From: an uncultured Verrucomicrobia subdivision 3 bacterium
Lineage (GTDB): Bacteria > Verrucomicrobiota > Verrucomicrobiia > Limisphaerales > UBA11358
NCBI GenBank assembly: GCA_903861445.1
Contig: CAIOUK010000043.1
Coordinates: forward strand, 1 to 11,486
Reading direction: 5' to 3'
Length of the DNA stretch: 11,486 nucleotides
A model generated the notes under the pieces. It made no database searches. It had not been told where the DNA came from and saw nothing but the letters and a program-made list of their open reading frames with translations. Numbering within the stretch: the stretch's first letter is position 1; every line of letters starts with the position of its first letter. The position numbers were made by a program, and so were the translations under genes. Positions 1 through 6,811 of this stretch are shown one piece after another.

Positions 1-1053
1 ATGGTCTTCGCGCAGCAGACGGCGCAGGCGCTGGCCACGAACCGCGAGCGGCAACTGGCGGGCATGATCCGGATGGCGTGGCTGGGCACGCTGGGTTTGG
101 TGCTGCTCGGCGCGGTGGGCGTCTTCCTCTGGCAAACGCAAATCCTCGCGGCGTGGAAATTGCCGAGCGCAGCAAGCCTGTGGATCACGGTGGCGGTGGT
201 TTTGTTTTCGTTCTGGCTGCCAATGTTTCTGGGCGTGATGCAGGGACAGCAGAATTTTTTCTGGATGGGCTGGGTCAATATTTTGAATGGCGGCTCGCGG
301 TTCGCCGTGGCAGCGGGACTGGTATTATTGGTGGCGCTGGGTTCACTGGGCATGGTCATCGGTGTCGTCGTGGGACTGGCCGTCGCTGTCGGCATCGGCG
401 TGTGGCAGACACGCGGCTTGTGGGCGCTGCGCGCGGAGCCGTTCGCCTGGCGCGTCTGGCTGGCGCAAGTGGTGCCGTTGATGCTGGGTTTCGGCGCGGT
501 GCAATTTTTGTTCACCGCGGACACGATGTTCGTGAAAGCCTATTTCACGCAGGATGAATCGGGGTTTTACACCGGCGCGGGCACGCTGTCGCGGGCGTTG
601 CTGTGGGTGGTGTTGCCGTTGGCGACGGTGATGTTTCCGAAAATCGTGCACAGCGCGGCGAAGTCGGAGAAAAGCAATCTGCTCGGCCTCGTGCTGCTTG
701 GTTCCGGCGTGCTGGCGGCGTGCGGCGCGCTGGGACTGACGGTGCTGGCGCCGTGGGTCATCAAATTTGTTTTTCAGGAATCATTCGTGAAGGTCGCAGC
801 GGCGGTGCTGCCGTGGTATGCGTGGGCGATGGTGCCGCTGGCACTGGCGAACGTGCTGGTGAACAACCTGCTCGCGCGGGCGGATTTCCGCATCGTGCCG
901 GCGCTGGTGCTGCTGGCGGCGGGCTATGCGTTCGCACTGACACAATTCCACACCAGCCTCGTGATGGTGCTGCAAACACTGGGTAGTTTTAACCTACTGC
1001 TGTTCGCGGTGTGCGCGTGGTTCACCTGCGGAACCAAGGCGAAGGCGGCTTAA
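1..1053 (+). CDS. Polysaccharide flippase (Wzx/MATE-like), 5'-truncated by the window edge
   Basis: C-terminal 350 residues of a very hydrophobic integral membrane protein. Alternating hydrophobic segments and short polar loops give roughly nine to ten transmembrane helices. The arrangement resembles MOP-superfamily exporters of the Wzx/RfbX type, which flip undecaprenyl-linked sugars across the inner membrane and are usually 410-450 residues. About 60-100 N-terminal residues therefore probably lie upstream, and the ATG at base 1 is unlikely to be the real start. Supporting local features are the loop 'FTADTMFVKAYF' near residue 170, typical of the second half of such flippases, and a short charged tail 'TKAKAA'. 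The TAA stop at 1051-1053 overlaps the stop of the convergent glycosyltransferase gene, which suggests but does not prove a shared envelope-glycan role. No catalytic residues are expected. An O-antigen/teichoic-acid exporter or another MATE-fold protein are alternatives; the substrate cannot be read from sequence. Confidence 0.75.
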   Translation: MVFAQQTAQALATNRERQLAGMIRMAWLGTLGLVLLGAVGVFLWQTQILAAWKLPSAASLWITVAVVLFSFWLPMFLGVMQGQQNFFWMGWVNILNGGSRFAVAAGLVLLVALGSLGMVIGVVVGLAVAVGIGVWQTRGLWALRAEPFAWRVWLAQVVPLMLGFGAVQFLFTADTMFVKAYFTQDESGFYTGAGTLSRALLWVVLPLATVMFPKIVHSAAKSEKSNLLGLVLLGSGVLAACGALGLTVLAPWVIKFVFQESFVKVAAAVLPWYAWAMVPLALANVLVNNLLARADFRIVPALVLLAAGYAFALTQFHTSLVMVLQTLGSFNLLLFAVCAWFTCGTKAKAA

Positions 1054-1871
1054 CTTTTTCCCGCCGACCGCGACAACGGTTGCGGCGCACGTAATTTTTT
1101 GTAAACCCACGCCTCCACCGGACGCAGCGGCCGCAGCAATTGGTAAAACGGCGAGTAAATCAGCCGCAATCGCAACACGGACAAAAACATCGTCAGCGAA
1201 CTACGGAATAGCGCCGCCGAAACCTTGGAGCCGACCTTGTCCGTCCATTCCACCGGCACTTCGCGCAGGCGAAAACCGCCACGCTTCATGGACACCAGCA
1301 GATTCACGTCGAACGCCAGATCCGCGATGCAGAGCGACGAATGGATTTTTTCCACGGCGGCGCAGCGCAACAGTTTGCACGGACATTGCGTGTCTTTAAT
1401 GTGCATCCAGAACATCAGTTCCACGATGACATGAAAACAGCGGCTGACGAACTGCCGGAGCTTCGGCTGTTTCTGGAGCAGCACGCTGTCCGGCAACCAG
1501 CGCGAACCGACCACGCAGTCCGCATCGCCGATGTGCCGCGCCAACTCGATGAACGCCTGCGGCCCGGTCGCGCCGTCCGCGTCCACGTAGCCAATCCATT
1601 CCGTGTGCTCCGCGAGTTTGAGACCTTCGATGAGCGCGCCGCCTTTGCCGATGGGCGCGGGAAAATCCAGCCAGCCGATTGAGGGAAAATCTTTCGCCAC
1701 GCGCTGCACCACAGCGAGCGTGTTGTCGCGGCAACCGTTCAGCACCACGACCAGCTTGAAATCGCCGGTGTAATTCTGCCGGAAAAATTCCGCGTATTCA
1801 CGCAGCACCGGTTCGATGCGCGCTTCTTCGTTGTAAGCCGGGATGAGGAGCAACAGGCTTGGGTCGGGCAC
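1050..1871 (-). CDS. Family 2 glycosyltransferase, dolichol/polyprenyl-phosphate sugar synthase type
   Basis: 273-residue GT-A fold enzyme expected to move a sugar from a nucleotide donor, probably to a polyprenyl phosphate at the inner membrane face. Numbering from the GTG start, visible motifs are PAYNEE (11-16), 'VVLNGCRDNT' (about 42-51), 'PIGKGGALIEGL' (73-84), the metal-binding DADGAT (97-102) and 'VVGSRW' (120-125). The later 'KDTQCPCKLL' and 'LAFDVNLL' segments match the Dpm1/Alg5/GtrB group of GT2. There is no convincing C-terminal transmembrane helix, unlike GtrB. Start choice: the frame is also open to a TTG at 1890-1892, but that codon lies inside a heptad repeat array, so the GTG at 1869-1871 is preferred. 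No clear ribosome binding site precedes either. The gene is convergent with the flippase, sharing the bases TTAA. Sugar and acceptor are unknown. Confidence 0.85.
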   Translation of the reverse strand: MPDPSLLLLIPAYNEEARIEPVLREYAEFFRQNYTGDFKLVVVLNGCRDNTLAVVQRVAKDFPSIGWLDFPAPIGKGGALIEGLKLAEHTEWIGYVDADGATGPQAFIELARHIGDADCVVGSRWLPDSVLLQKQPKLRQFVSRCFHVIVELMFWMHIKDTQCPCKLLRCAAVEKIHSSLCIADLAFDVNLLVSMKRGGFRLREVPVEWTDKVGSKVSAALFRSSLTMFLSVLRLRLIYSPFYQLLRPLRPVEAWVYKKLRAPQPLSRSAGKS

Positions 1872-1879
1872 GGCTTTAG

Positions 1880-1921
1880 TTTCAAGTTTCAAGTGCCAAG
1901 TTTCAAGTTTTGAGTTTGGAA
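1880..1921. repeat. Heptad tandem array A (consensus TTTCAAG)
   Basis: About six contiguous 7-bp units in constant phase: TTTCAAG at 1880-1886, 1887-1893 and 1901-1907, with variants TGCCAAG (1894-1900), TTTTGAG (1908-1914) and a degraded unit after that. It abuts the 5' end of the glycosyltransferase gene, and the frame running through it reads as K-L-E-T repeats, which tends to extend start predictions wrongly. The same heptad occurs on the opposite strand at 2072-2099. Confidence 0.85.
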
Positions 1922-2003
1922 CGGCCTGATGAATTATTCCACTTCGCCAACTTCGCAGCCTTCGCGCGAAACAATTCTTGCCGCTGCCAATCGTTAAAAA
2001 AGC

Positions 2004-2068
2004 AGGAGACGACGTAAGGAGTCTCTGACTAATTCTTCTGAAATTTGAGACTCGTCACCTCGTCTCCT
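2004..2068. repeat. Long imperfect palindrome (22-bp arms) in the glycosyltransferase-dprA intergenic region
   Basis: The left arm at 2004-2025 (begins AGGAGACGA, ends GAGTCTC) and the right arm at 2047-2068 are reverse complements at 19 of 22 positions, with a 21-nt loop. As RNA this would form a long stem on either strand. It is not followed by a clean T-run, so a simple terminator is unlikely. The layout resembles REP/MITE-like dispersed palindromes. Whether it is repeated elsewhere in the genome cannot be seen here. Confidence 0.8.
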
Positions 2069-2071
2069 ACA

Positions 2072-2099
2072 AACTTGGAACTTGAAACCTGAAACTTGA
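2072..2099. repeat. Heptad tandem array B (consensus AACTTGA), inverted relative to array A
   Basis: Four phased 7-bp units: AACTTGG (2072-2078), AACTTGA (2079-2085), AACCTGA (2086-2092) and AACTTGA (2093-2099). This is the reverse complement of the array at 1880-1921, so the two arrays flank the palindrome in inverted orientation. It ends 16 bp before the dprA start codon, so it would lie in or next to the dprA leader. Confidence 0.8.
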
Positions 2100-2115
2100 A
2101 ATCCTTTAATTCGTC

Positions 2116-3225
2116 ATGGACTCTCGGGAAGCGCTCATCGCGCTGAACATGATTGACGGTGTCGGGCCGGTGCGCGCCCGCTCGCTGCTGGAACATTTCG
2201 GCGATGCACCCAAAATTCTTTCCGCCGCCAAATCCGAACTCCTCCGCGTCCGCACCATCGGCGACGACACCGCCGAGAAAATTTTTACCTGGGAAAAATC
2301 CATTGACCTCGCCGGCGAATTGAAACGCATCGCCGATTTCGGCTGCCACGTTCTGATTTCAACCGATGAAAATTATCCACCGTCGCTGCGGGAGATTTAT
2401 GACCCGCCGCTTTGTCTCTACGTCAAAGGCGAACTCACGGCGAAGGATAAAAACGCCGTCGCGATGGTCGGCTCGCGGATGACCACGCATTACGGCATCG
2501 AGACCGCGCGCAAGCTGGCGTATCAGCTCGCCTACACCGGCGTGACGGTGGTGAGCGGCGGCGCGCGCGGCATTGACACGGCGGCGCATCAGGGCGCCTT
2601 GAGCGGCAAAGGCCGGACGATTGCCGTGCTCGGCACCGGCATCAATTTAATTTTCCCGACCGAGAACGCCGAATTGTTCGAGCGCATCGCGGCGAACGGC
2701 GCGGTCATCACGCAATTTCCCTTCAACCGACCGGCGGACAAGCAAACTTTCCCCATTCGCAACCGCATCGTCGCGGGCATGACGCTCGGCACGGTCGTGG
2801 TCGAGGCGAATCTTTCCAGCGGTGCGCTCATCACGGCAAATTTTGCGACGGAATATGGTCGGCAAATTTTTGCCGTGCCGGGGCGGATTGATTCGCCGCG
2901 CAGCAAAGGCTGTCATGACCTTATCAAAAAAGGCGCGAAGCTCTGCGAAGGCGTCGAGGACATCTTGAGCGAATTTGAATATCTATTTCCCACCAGCAAC
3001 CGCCCGCCAACGGCGAGCGAAACCGGCATTTTGCCCGCGCTGGAACTGAACGAAACCGAGCAGAAAGTTTTTGACGCGGTGAAAGCGGACGACGAATCGA
3101 GCATTGACGAAATCATCCGCGCCAGCGGTCTGCCGAGTTCGGCGGTGAACGTGGCGCTGTTCGGTCTGGAGATGAAACGGCTGGTGCGGCAGTTGCCGGG
3201 CAAAATGTTTGTGCGGAATGCGTGA
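2116..3225 (+). CDS. dprA: DNA-processing protein DprA/Smf
   Basis: 369-residue cytoplasmic protein of usual family length. DprA binds incoming single-stranded DNA during transformation and loads RecA on it. Domains in order: N-terminal helix-hairpin-helix/SAM-like region (about 8-50, 'IDGVGPVRARSLL'); extended Rossmann-fold core with YPPSL (87-91), VGSR (118-121), 'GGARGIDTAAHQGAL' (148-162), 'FPTEN' (180-184), 'PIRNRIVAG' (213-221), 'SGALITA' (235-241) and 'FAVPG' (252-256); then 'KGCHDLIKKGAKL' (264-276), where many homologues have Asn rather than His before the DLI-like motif. A C-terminal winged helix of the DprA type lies at about 312-366. The ATG at 2116 is the natural start because array B and an open leader lie directly upstream; no Shine-Dalgarno is visible. 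No other competence gene is present. It converges on lysS with a 24-bp gap. Confidence 0.95.
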   Translation: MDSREALIALNMIDGVGPVRARSLLEHFGDAPKILSAAKSELLRVRTIGDDTAEKIFTWEKSIDLAGELKRIADFGCHVLISTDENYPPSLREIYDPPLCLYVKGELTAKDKNAVAMVGSRMTTHYGIETARKLAYQLAYTGVTVVSGGARGIDTAAHQGALSGKGRTIAVLGTGINLIFPTENAELFERIAANGAVITQFPFNRPADKQTFPIRNRIVAGMTLGTVVVEANLSSGALITANFATEYGRQIFAVPGRIDSPRSKGCHDLIKKGAKLCEGVEDILSEFEYLFPTSNRPPTASETGILPALELNETEQKVFDAVKADDESSIDEIIRASGLPSSAVNVALFGLEMKRLVRQLPGKMFVRNA

Positions 3226-3249
3226 ACAGCAGTGCACACCGGAAAAATT

Positions 3250-5073
3250 TTACTTCGGCTTCAACTGCGGAAACAAGATTACGTCGCGGATACTTTCCTG
3301 GCCGAGGAGCATCATGCACAGGCGGTCAATGCCTATGCCAATGCCGCCAGCCGGGGGCATGCCATGTTCCAGCGCGACGAGGAAATCTTCGTCCAACTTC
3401 TGCGGCTCGCCGCCGGCCTGATGTTCCAGCGTGTCGCGTTGCTGAATGGGATCGTTCTGCTCGGTGTAGCCGGGCGAAATTTCCTGCCCGTTGATGCAGC
3501 ACTCGAAAACTTCCACAGTCGTCGGGTCGTCGGGCGATAGCTTGGCGAGTGGCACGAGTTCCTTCGGTAGATGCGTGACGAACGTCGGATTAATGAGCGT
3601 CGGCTCGATGAATTTTCCGAACACGGCGTTCGTGACTTCAAAGTCTTCAAACTCCTTGCCGATTTCCGCGCCCATGTCATGCGCTTTTTGGCGACGTTCG
3701 GCAGCCGAAATGGCGAACCAATCTGCACCGCATTTTTCCTTGATGAGATCGCTATATTTCGCGCGGCGCCAAGTGGTCAGGTCAATCGTCTTGGCTTCTT
3801 TGAATGGAGTAATAACTACGTTTGCCGTTTCCACCATTGCGGCAATTCTGGTTTGCAGTTCAACCGTTGGCCTATCTTGAGGTGCTAGTTTAAGCGCGGC
3901 TAAAAAATCAGCAGTTCGGGCTTCTGATTGGAATTGGTGAACGCATTCAAGAGCTTCGGTTGCTAAAATTGCCGTTGGTTCTGTTCTTACTCTTGCTGCA
4001 ATTTTATTAAGTCGCTCGACAAACGGCGGAAGTCCCGAAATTTGGTGCTGCAAATTTAATGTTATTGTCTGAATCGCGGCCCAGACACCATCCGATTTAT
4101 CAATAACTTCTTGAAACGCCGCACTGAACGAATCTCTCCGTTCATGAACAATAACAAGCGTGCCAAGCACTTTCTGCGCGACATGCTTGATGAGCGACTC
4201 GACGGTTTCCATCATCGAGTTGTAATCGCCGAACGCGCAGTAGGCTTCGAGCATCGTGAATTCGGGATTGTGCCGGCGCGAGAGGCCTTCGTTGCGGAAG
4301 TTTTTCCCGATCTCAAACAGCTTGTCAATGCCGCCGACGAGCAGCCGCTTGTGGTAAAGCTCCAGCGCGATACGCAGATAAAATTCGCAGCCGAGCGCAT
4401 TGTGAAAGGTCTTGAACGGTTGCGCCGCCGCGCCGCCGGGAATCGCCTGCATCGCCGGCGTCTCGACTTCGACATATTTGCGTTCGTGAAAAAAATTCCG
4501 GATCTCGTGGATGATCGCGCTGCGCTTGAGCATCACGTCTTTCACGTCGGGATTCGCAATCAAATCCAGATAACGCTGGCGATAGCGGATTTCCGTGTCC
4601 TCGAGGCCATACCATTTCGCGGGCGGCGGACGCAGCGCTTTGGCGAGGATGGTGAACGCTTCCAGCTTGATGCTCGGCTCGCCGGTCTTGGTGCGAAACA
4701 ACGTGCCGGTCACGCCGACAAAATCGCCGAGGTCGAGGTGCGTAAAGATGGCGAACTGGTCGTCGCCGATGACATTCTTCTGCGCGTAAACCTGGATGCG
4801 GCCGCTCTGGTCGCGCACGTCAATGAACATGGATTTGCCCATGTCGCGGTGCGCGGTGATGCGTCCGGCGACGGACACACGATGACCTTCCGGCAACGCG
4901 CCGGAATCGAAGCCGCTGCGGGCGGTGTTGCATTCGGTGTCGGGAGAAAACTTGTTCTTGAACGGGTCAATACCTTTGGCGCGCAGCGCGTCGAGCTTTT
5001 CGCGGCGCTGTTTGATGAGGGAATTCTCGTCAATCGGCTTGGCGGGGGGCGGAGTCGTCGGTTTGGCTTCCAT
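3250..5073 (-). CDS. lysS: Lysyl-tRNA synthetase, class II, with a 113-residue in-frame insert
   Basis: Cytoplasmic enzyme that charges tRNA-Lys with lysine using ATP. From the ATG at 5071-5073 it has 607 residues, against roughly 490-510 for the family. Order: N-terminal helix; OB-fold anticodon-binding domain (about 66-145, 'VSVAGRITAHRDMGKSMF'); linker 'RYRQRYLDLI' (163-172); class II core with 'VEVETPAM' (motif 1 region), motif 2 'FRNEGLSRRHNPEF' (259-272) and motif 3 'GIGIDRL' starting at 579, ending 'IRDVILFPQLKP'. All expected catalytic blocks are intact, so the gene looks functional. The excess length is residues 309-421, a foreign-looking insert between motifs 2 and 3 (listed separately). 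The frame is open to a TTG at 5116-5118, but the ATG gives the family-like N-terminus. The leader has only a poor promoter candidate (TTGGTT, 18 bp, TTTAAT) and no T-box-like leader. Confidence 0.95.
   Translation of the reverse strand: MEAKPTTPPPAKPIDENSLIKQRREKLDALRAKGIDPFKNKFSPDTECNTARSGFDSGALPEGHRVSVAGRITAHRDMGKSMFIDVRDQSGRIQVYAQKNVIGDDQFAIFTHLDLGDFVGVTGTLFRTKTGEPSIKLEAFTILAKALRPPPAKWYGLEDTEIRYRQRYLDLIANPDVKDVMLKRSAIIHEIRNFFHERKYVEVETPAMQAIPGGAAAQPFKTFHNALGCEFYLRIALELYHKRLLVGGIDKLFEIGKNFRNEGLSRRHNPEFTMLEAYCAFGDYNSMMETVESLIKHVAQKVLGTLVIVHERRDSFSAAFQEVIDKSDGVWAAIQTITLNLQHQISGLPPFVERLNKIAARVRTEPTAILATEALECVHQFQSEARTADFLAALKLAPQDRPTVELQTRIAAMVETANVVITPFKEAKTIDLTTWRRAKYSDLIKEKCGADWFAISAAERRQKAHDMGAEIGKEFEDFEVTNAVFGKFIEPTLINPTFVTHLPKELVPLAKLSPDDPTTVEVFECCINGQEISPGYTEQNDPIQQRDTLEHQAGGEPQKLDEDFLVALEHGMPPAGGIGIGIDRLCMMLLGQESIRDVILFPQLKPK
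3811..3816. repeat. 6-bp direct repeat AATAAC, copy 1 (insert boundary)
   Basis: Copy of AATAAC at the coding 3' edge of the lysS insert. The matching copy is at 4150-4155, exactly 339 bp away and in the same reading phase. It could be a target-site duplication or chance; six bases alone are weak evidence. Confidence 0.5.
3811..4149 (-). other. 339-bp in-frame insert inside lysS
   Basis: Exactly 113 codons lie between two copies of AATAAC on the plus strand (GTTATT, Val-Ile, in the coding direction), both in the same codon phase. Counting bases gives 152 G+C of 339, about 45%, against about 52-58% in adjoining lysS stretches. Five of its eight arginine codons are AGA/AGG, and GCA, ACA and TTA are frequent. 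The lysS codons I sampled on both sides use CGC/CGG/CGT for arginine. Deleting the insert joins '...KVLGTLVI' to 'TPFKEAKTIDL...', giving a spacing to the next conserved block within one residue of E. coli LysRS as I recall it. The insert reads as helix-rich, with no motif I recognise, no Cys/His-Asn intein junctions and no clear terminal inverted repeats. A 10-bp palindrome GTTCATGAAC (4140-4149) sits at one edge. Confidence 0.7.
4150..4155. repeat. 6-bp direct repeat AATAAC, copy 2 (insert boundary)
   Basis: Second AATAAC at the coding 5' edge of the lysS insert, directly beside the palindrome GTTCATGAAC. A third AATAAC occurs at 4092-4097 inside the insert, which shows that the motif is not rare and lowers confidence in the duplication reading. 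Confidence 0.5.
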
Positions 5074-5127
5074 AAAATTGTGGCGGACATTAAACCACGA
5101 AAAAGGGGGTAAAACCAAGAAACAAAG

Positions 5128-5194
5128 TGGGCTGACATTGCCATGCGGAATCTACCAGCTTCCAACTCTGCACCACCGCATCCATGTCAGCCCA
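5128..5194. repeat. Long hairpin between lysS and the upstream membrane-protein gene
   Basis: An 11-bp perfect arm TGGGCTGACAT (5128-5138) pairs with ATGTCAGCCCA (5184-5194). After a small asymmetric internal loop (4 nt against 2 nt), ATGCGG (5143-5148) pairs with CCGCAT (5176-5181). The apical loop is 27 nt. On the minus strand the stem is followed by a T-rich but interrupted run (CTTTGTTTCTTGG). It might terminate the upstream transcript or shape the lysS leader, as it lies 55-121 bases upstream of the lysS ATG. The rest of 5074-5281 shows no open reading frame I would defend. Confidence 0.65.
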
Positions 5195-5281
5195 ATGCAA
5201 GCTACGCCTGTTCCGTCGTAGCGCAAGGGGTGAAATGAATTTATTTTCCGGCGGCGCTCAACGCGGTCAAATTCTGCTCTA

Positions 5282-6811
5282 TCACAGGTGAAACCAGTTG
5301 TATTCGTTTGGGAAAATATTCCAATCAATCGTGATCTCTGTGGCGAGCATGAGCAGCAGCAAGATGCCAAGCACAAGAAATTTTATTTTCACGCCGAATT
5401 TTCCCAGCAGCTGGTCGAGACCGTAAAACCACAGCAGCAAGAACGGAATCAACGCGCCCAAAATCATGCGGCCGGAGGTGAAATACGGAAAGGCGCGCGA
5501 GGGCCGGAAACATTCGTGATAATCGTAAATGATGGATAGAAAACCCAGAAACGCGACCGCCGCCACGCAGCCGGCAAACCCAAACCAAAGCGCCACGCGC
5601 TGCTGATTTTCCAGCGCGAGAGATTTTTTCAACAGACCGGCCAGCGCGACGCCAAAGAGAACGATGGTAGAAAACACATAAACTTTATCCGCCGCCGGCA
5701 ATGCCAGCGGTTGGCGATCCCACAATAGTTCGCCCTGCCAAAAGGTCGCGAGCAGGTCTGAAAAAAAAGCCCAGAAACCGTGCGGCGTAAAAATTGGATG
5801 GTGCCACCATTCGGCGAACGCTTTGTGCGTCCAGCCGAGAAACTGAATTTTCGGTTCCGAACCGGTGAGGTCGCCGAAATTATATTTGCACCACGCCAGC
5901 CAGAGCGCCACCGGCACCCCGGAGCACAGCGCGAGCGAAACAATGGCCGGCAACGCGGCGCGGATTTTCCTAGCGCGCGTGAGCTGAAATATTTTCAGCG
6001 CCACAAACAACGCTGAAACGGCGAGCAGCGGGGCGTTGCTGATTTTTGCCAGCATCGTGGCGGACACCGCGAGACCGGCGAACAGGCTGAGTCGGACATC
6101 GGGAATTTCCGCGCGCCAGAATTTCACCAGCAAGATGAACACCACTCCGAAACCCAGCGGTGACAGCACATCGTTTTGGATGGCGTAAAAAGCCGTTTGC
6201 GGAATGAATGCCAGCACCGCCGGCACGCCAAGACGCAAAAAATAGTTTTCTGGAAAAACGGTTCGCGCCGCGCGATGCCCAATCCACACCAGCGCGACGA
6301 TAAAGAAAATATTCAGAAACCGCAGCCAGTATAAAATGCTACCACCATCAAGTCCGAGTGTTTTTCCCAGATGCCACCACACCGCCGCGATTGAATAATA
6401 GATTGGTGGTTGCGAGGCTTCCTGATTTTTCACCTTCGCCCGCCAGAGCGCCTTGGTGTCGAACAGATTTTTGGCGGCGACCTCAAACGGCAGTTTCCAC
6501 GCCGGCGGTGGGATTTTTCCGCCCGGAAAATTGGTTGGCGACCACAGGTATTCCGGCGTGTGATAGACGGCGACGAAGTCGAGCGATTCCTCGGCCAACG
6601 GTGCCATCGCGCGCGGAATGTCGGCGTGCGAATATCGGACGATGAGATCGAAGTGCTCCTGTTCGTCCACGACGTTGAAGAACGGAAAGGTGGCGGAAAA
6701 TATCAGCACATGCAGCGCGGCGAGAAAACAGAACAGCCAGATAAATTTTCGCTCGCTCGCGACAGACAACGCGGCGGGTGTGACGGCGGATTTTTCCGGG
6801 TGGAGGCTCAC
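5282..6811 (-). CDS. DUF2142/GT-C-like polytopic membrane protein, copy B
   Basis: 509-residue inner-membrane protein with about eleven to twelve hydrophobic segments. It starts with a membrane helix (about 23-45) followed at once by the acidic loop 'VVDEQEHFD' (48-55 region) and, after a soluble loop, 'QPPIYYSI' (134-141). This D-E-x-x-H loop plus QPPxYY pattern is characteristic of GT-C type glycosyltransferases and the related DUF2142 family, which use polyprenyl-phosphate sugars; the function here is inferred. Start choice: the frame runs back to a TTG at 6848-6850, but the GTG at 6809-6811 forms a GTGA overlap with the stop of the preceding gene, pointing to translational coupling. It is a tandem paralogue of the gene upstream, roughly half identical by eye, and both end in 'EYNWFHL'. 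Substrate unknown. Confidence 0.8.
   Translation of the reverse strand: MSLHPEKSAVTPAALSVASERKFIWLFCFLAALHVLIFSATFPFFNVVDEQEHFDLIVRYSHADIPRAMAPLAEESLDFVAVYHTPEYLWSPTNFPGGKIPPPAWKLPFEVAAKNLFDTKALWRAKVKNQEASQPPIYYSIAAVWWHLGKTLGLDGGSILYWLRFLNIFFIVALVWIGHRAARTVFPENYFLRLGVPAVLAFIPQTAFYAIQNDVLSPLGFGVVFILLVKFWRAEIPDVRLSLFAGLAVSATMLAKISNAPLLAVSALFVALKIFQLTRARKIRAALPAIVSLALCSGVPVALWLAWCKYNFGDLTGSEPKIQFLGWTHKAFAEWWHHPIFTPHGFWAFFSDLLATFWQGELLWDRQPLALPAADKVYVFSTIVLFGVALAGLLKKSLALENQQRVALWFGFAGCVAAVAFLGFLSIIYDYHECFRPSRAFPYFTSGRMILGALIPFLLLWFYGLDQLLGKFGVKIKFLVLGILLLLMLATEITIDWNIFPNEYNWFHL

Noticed and set aside
1880..2099. CRISPR array
   Set aside because: The repeats are 7 bp and contiguous, without spacers; no cas gene is present.
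3811..4149. Intein in lysS
   Set aside because: Only 113 residues, no Cys/Ser at the start, no His-Asn at the end, and no splicing blocks.
3811..4149. 23S rRNA intervening-sequence-type four-helix protein inserted in lysS
   Set aside because: Similar length, but the characteristic sequence of that family is absent.
3250..5073. lysS as a pseudogene because of the insert
   Set aside because: The frame is intact throughout and all class II motifs are preserved on both sides of the insert.
4111..5112. 333-codon open frame on the plus strand opposite lysS
   Set aside because: It mirrors lysS codons exactly, its product is Arg/Ala/Val-rich with no domain, and lysS is unmistakable on the other strand. 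Long antisense frames are expected in GC-rich genes.
5074..5281. T-box riboswitch for lysS
   Set aside because: No T-box consensus or specifier-loop layout is present; only a simple hairpin.
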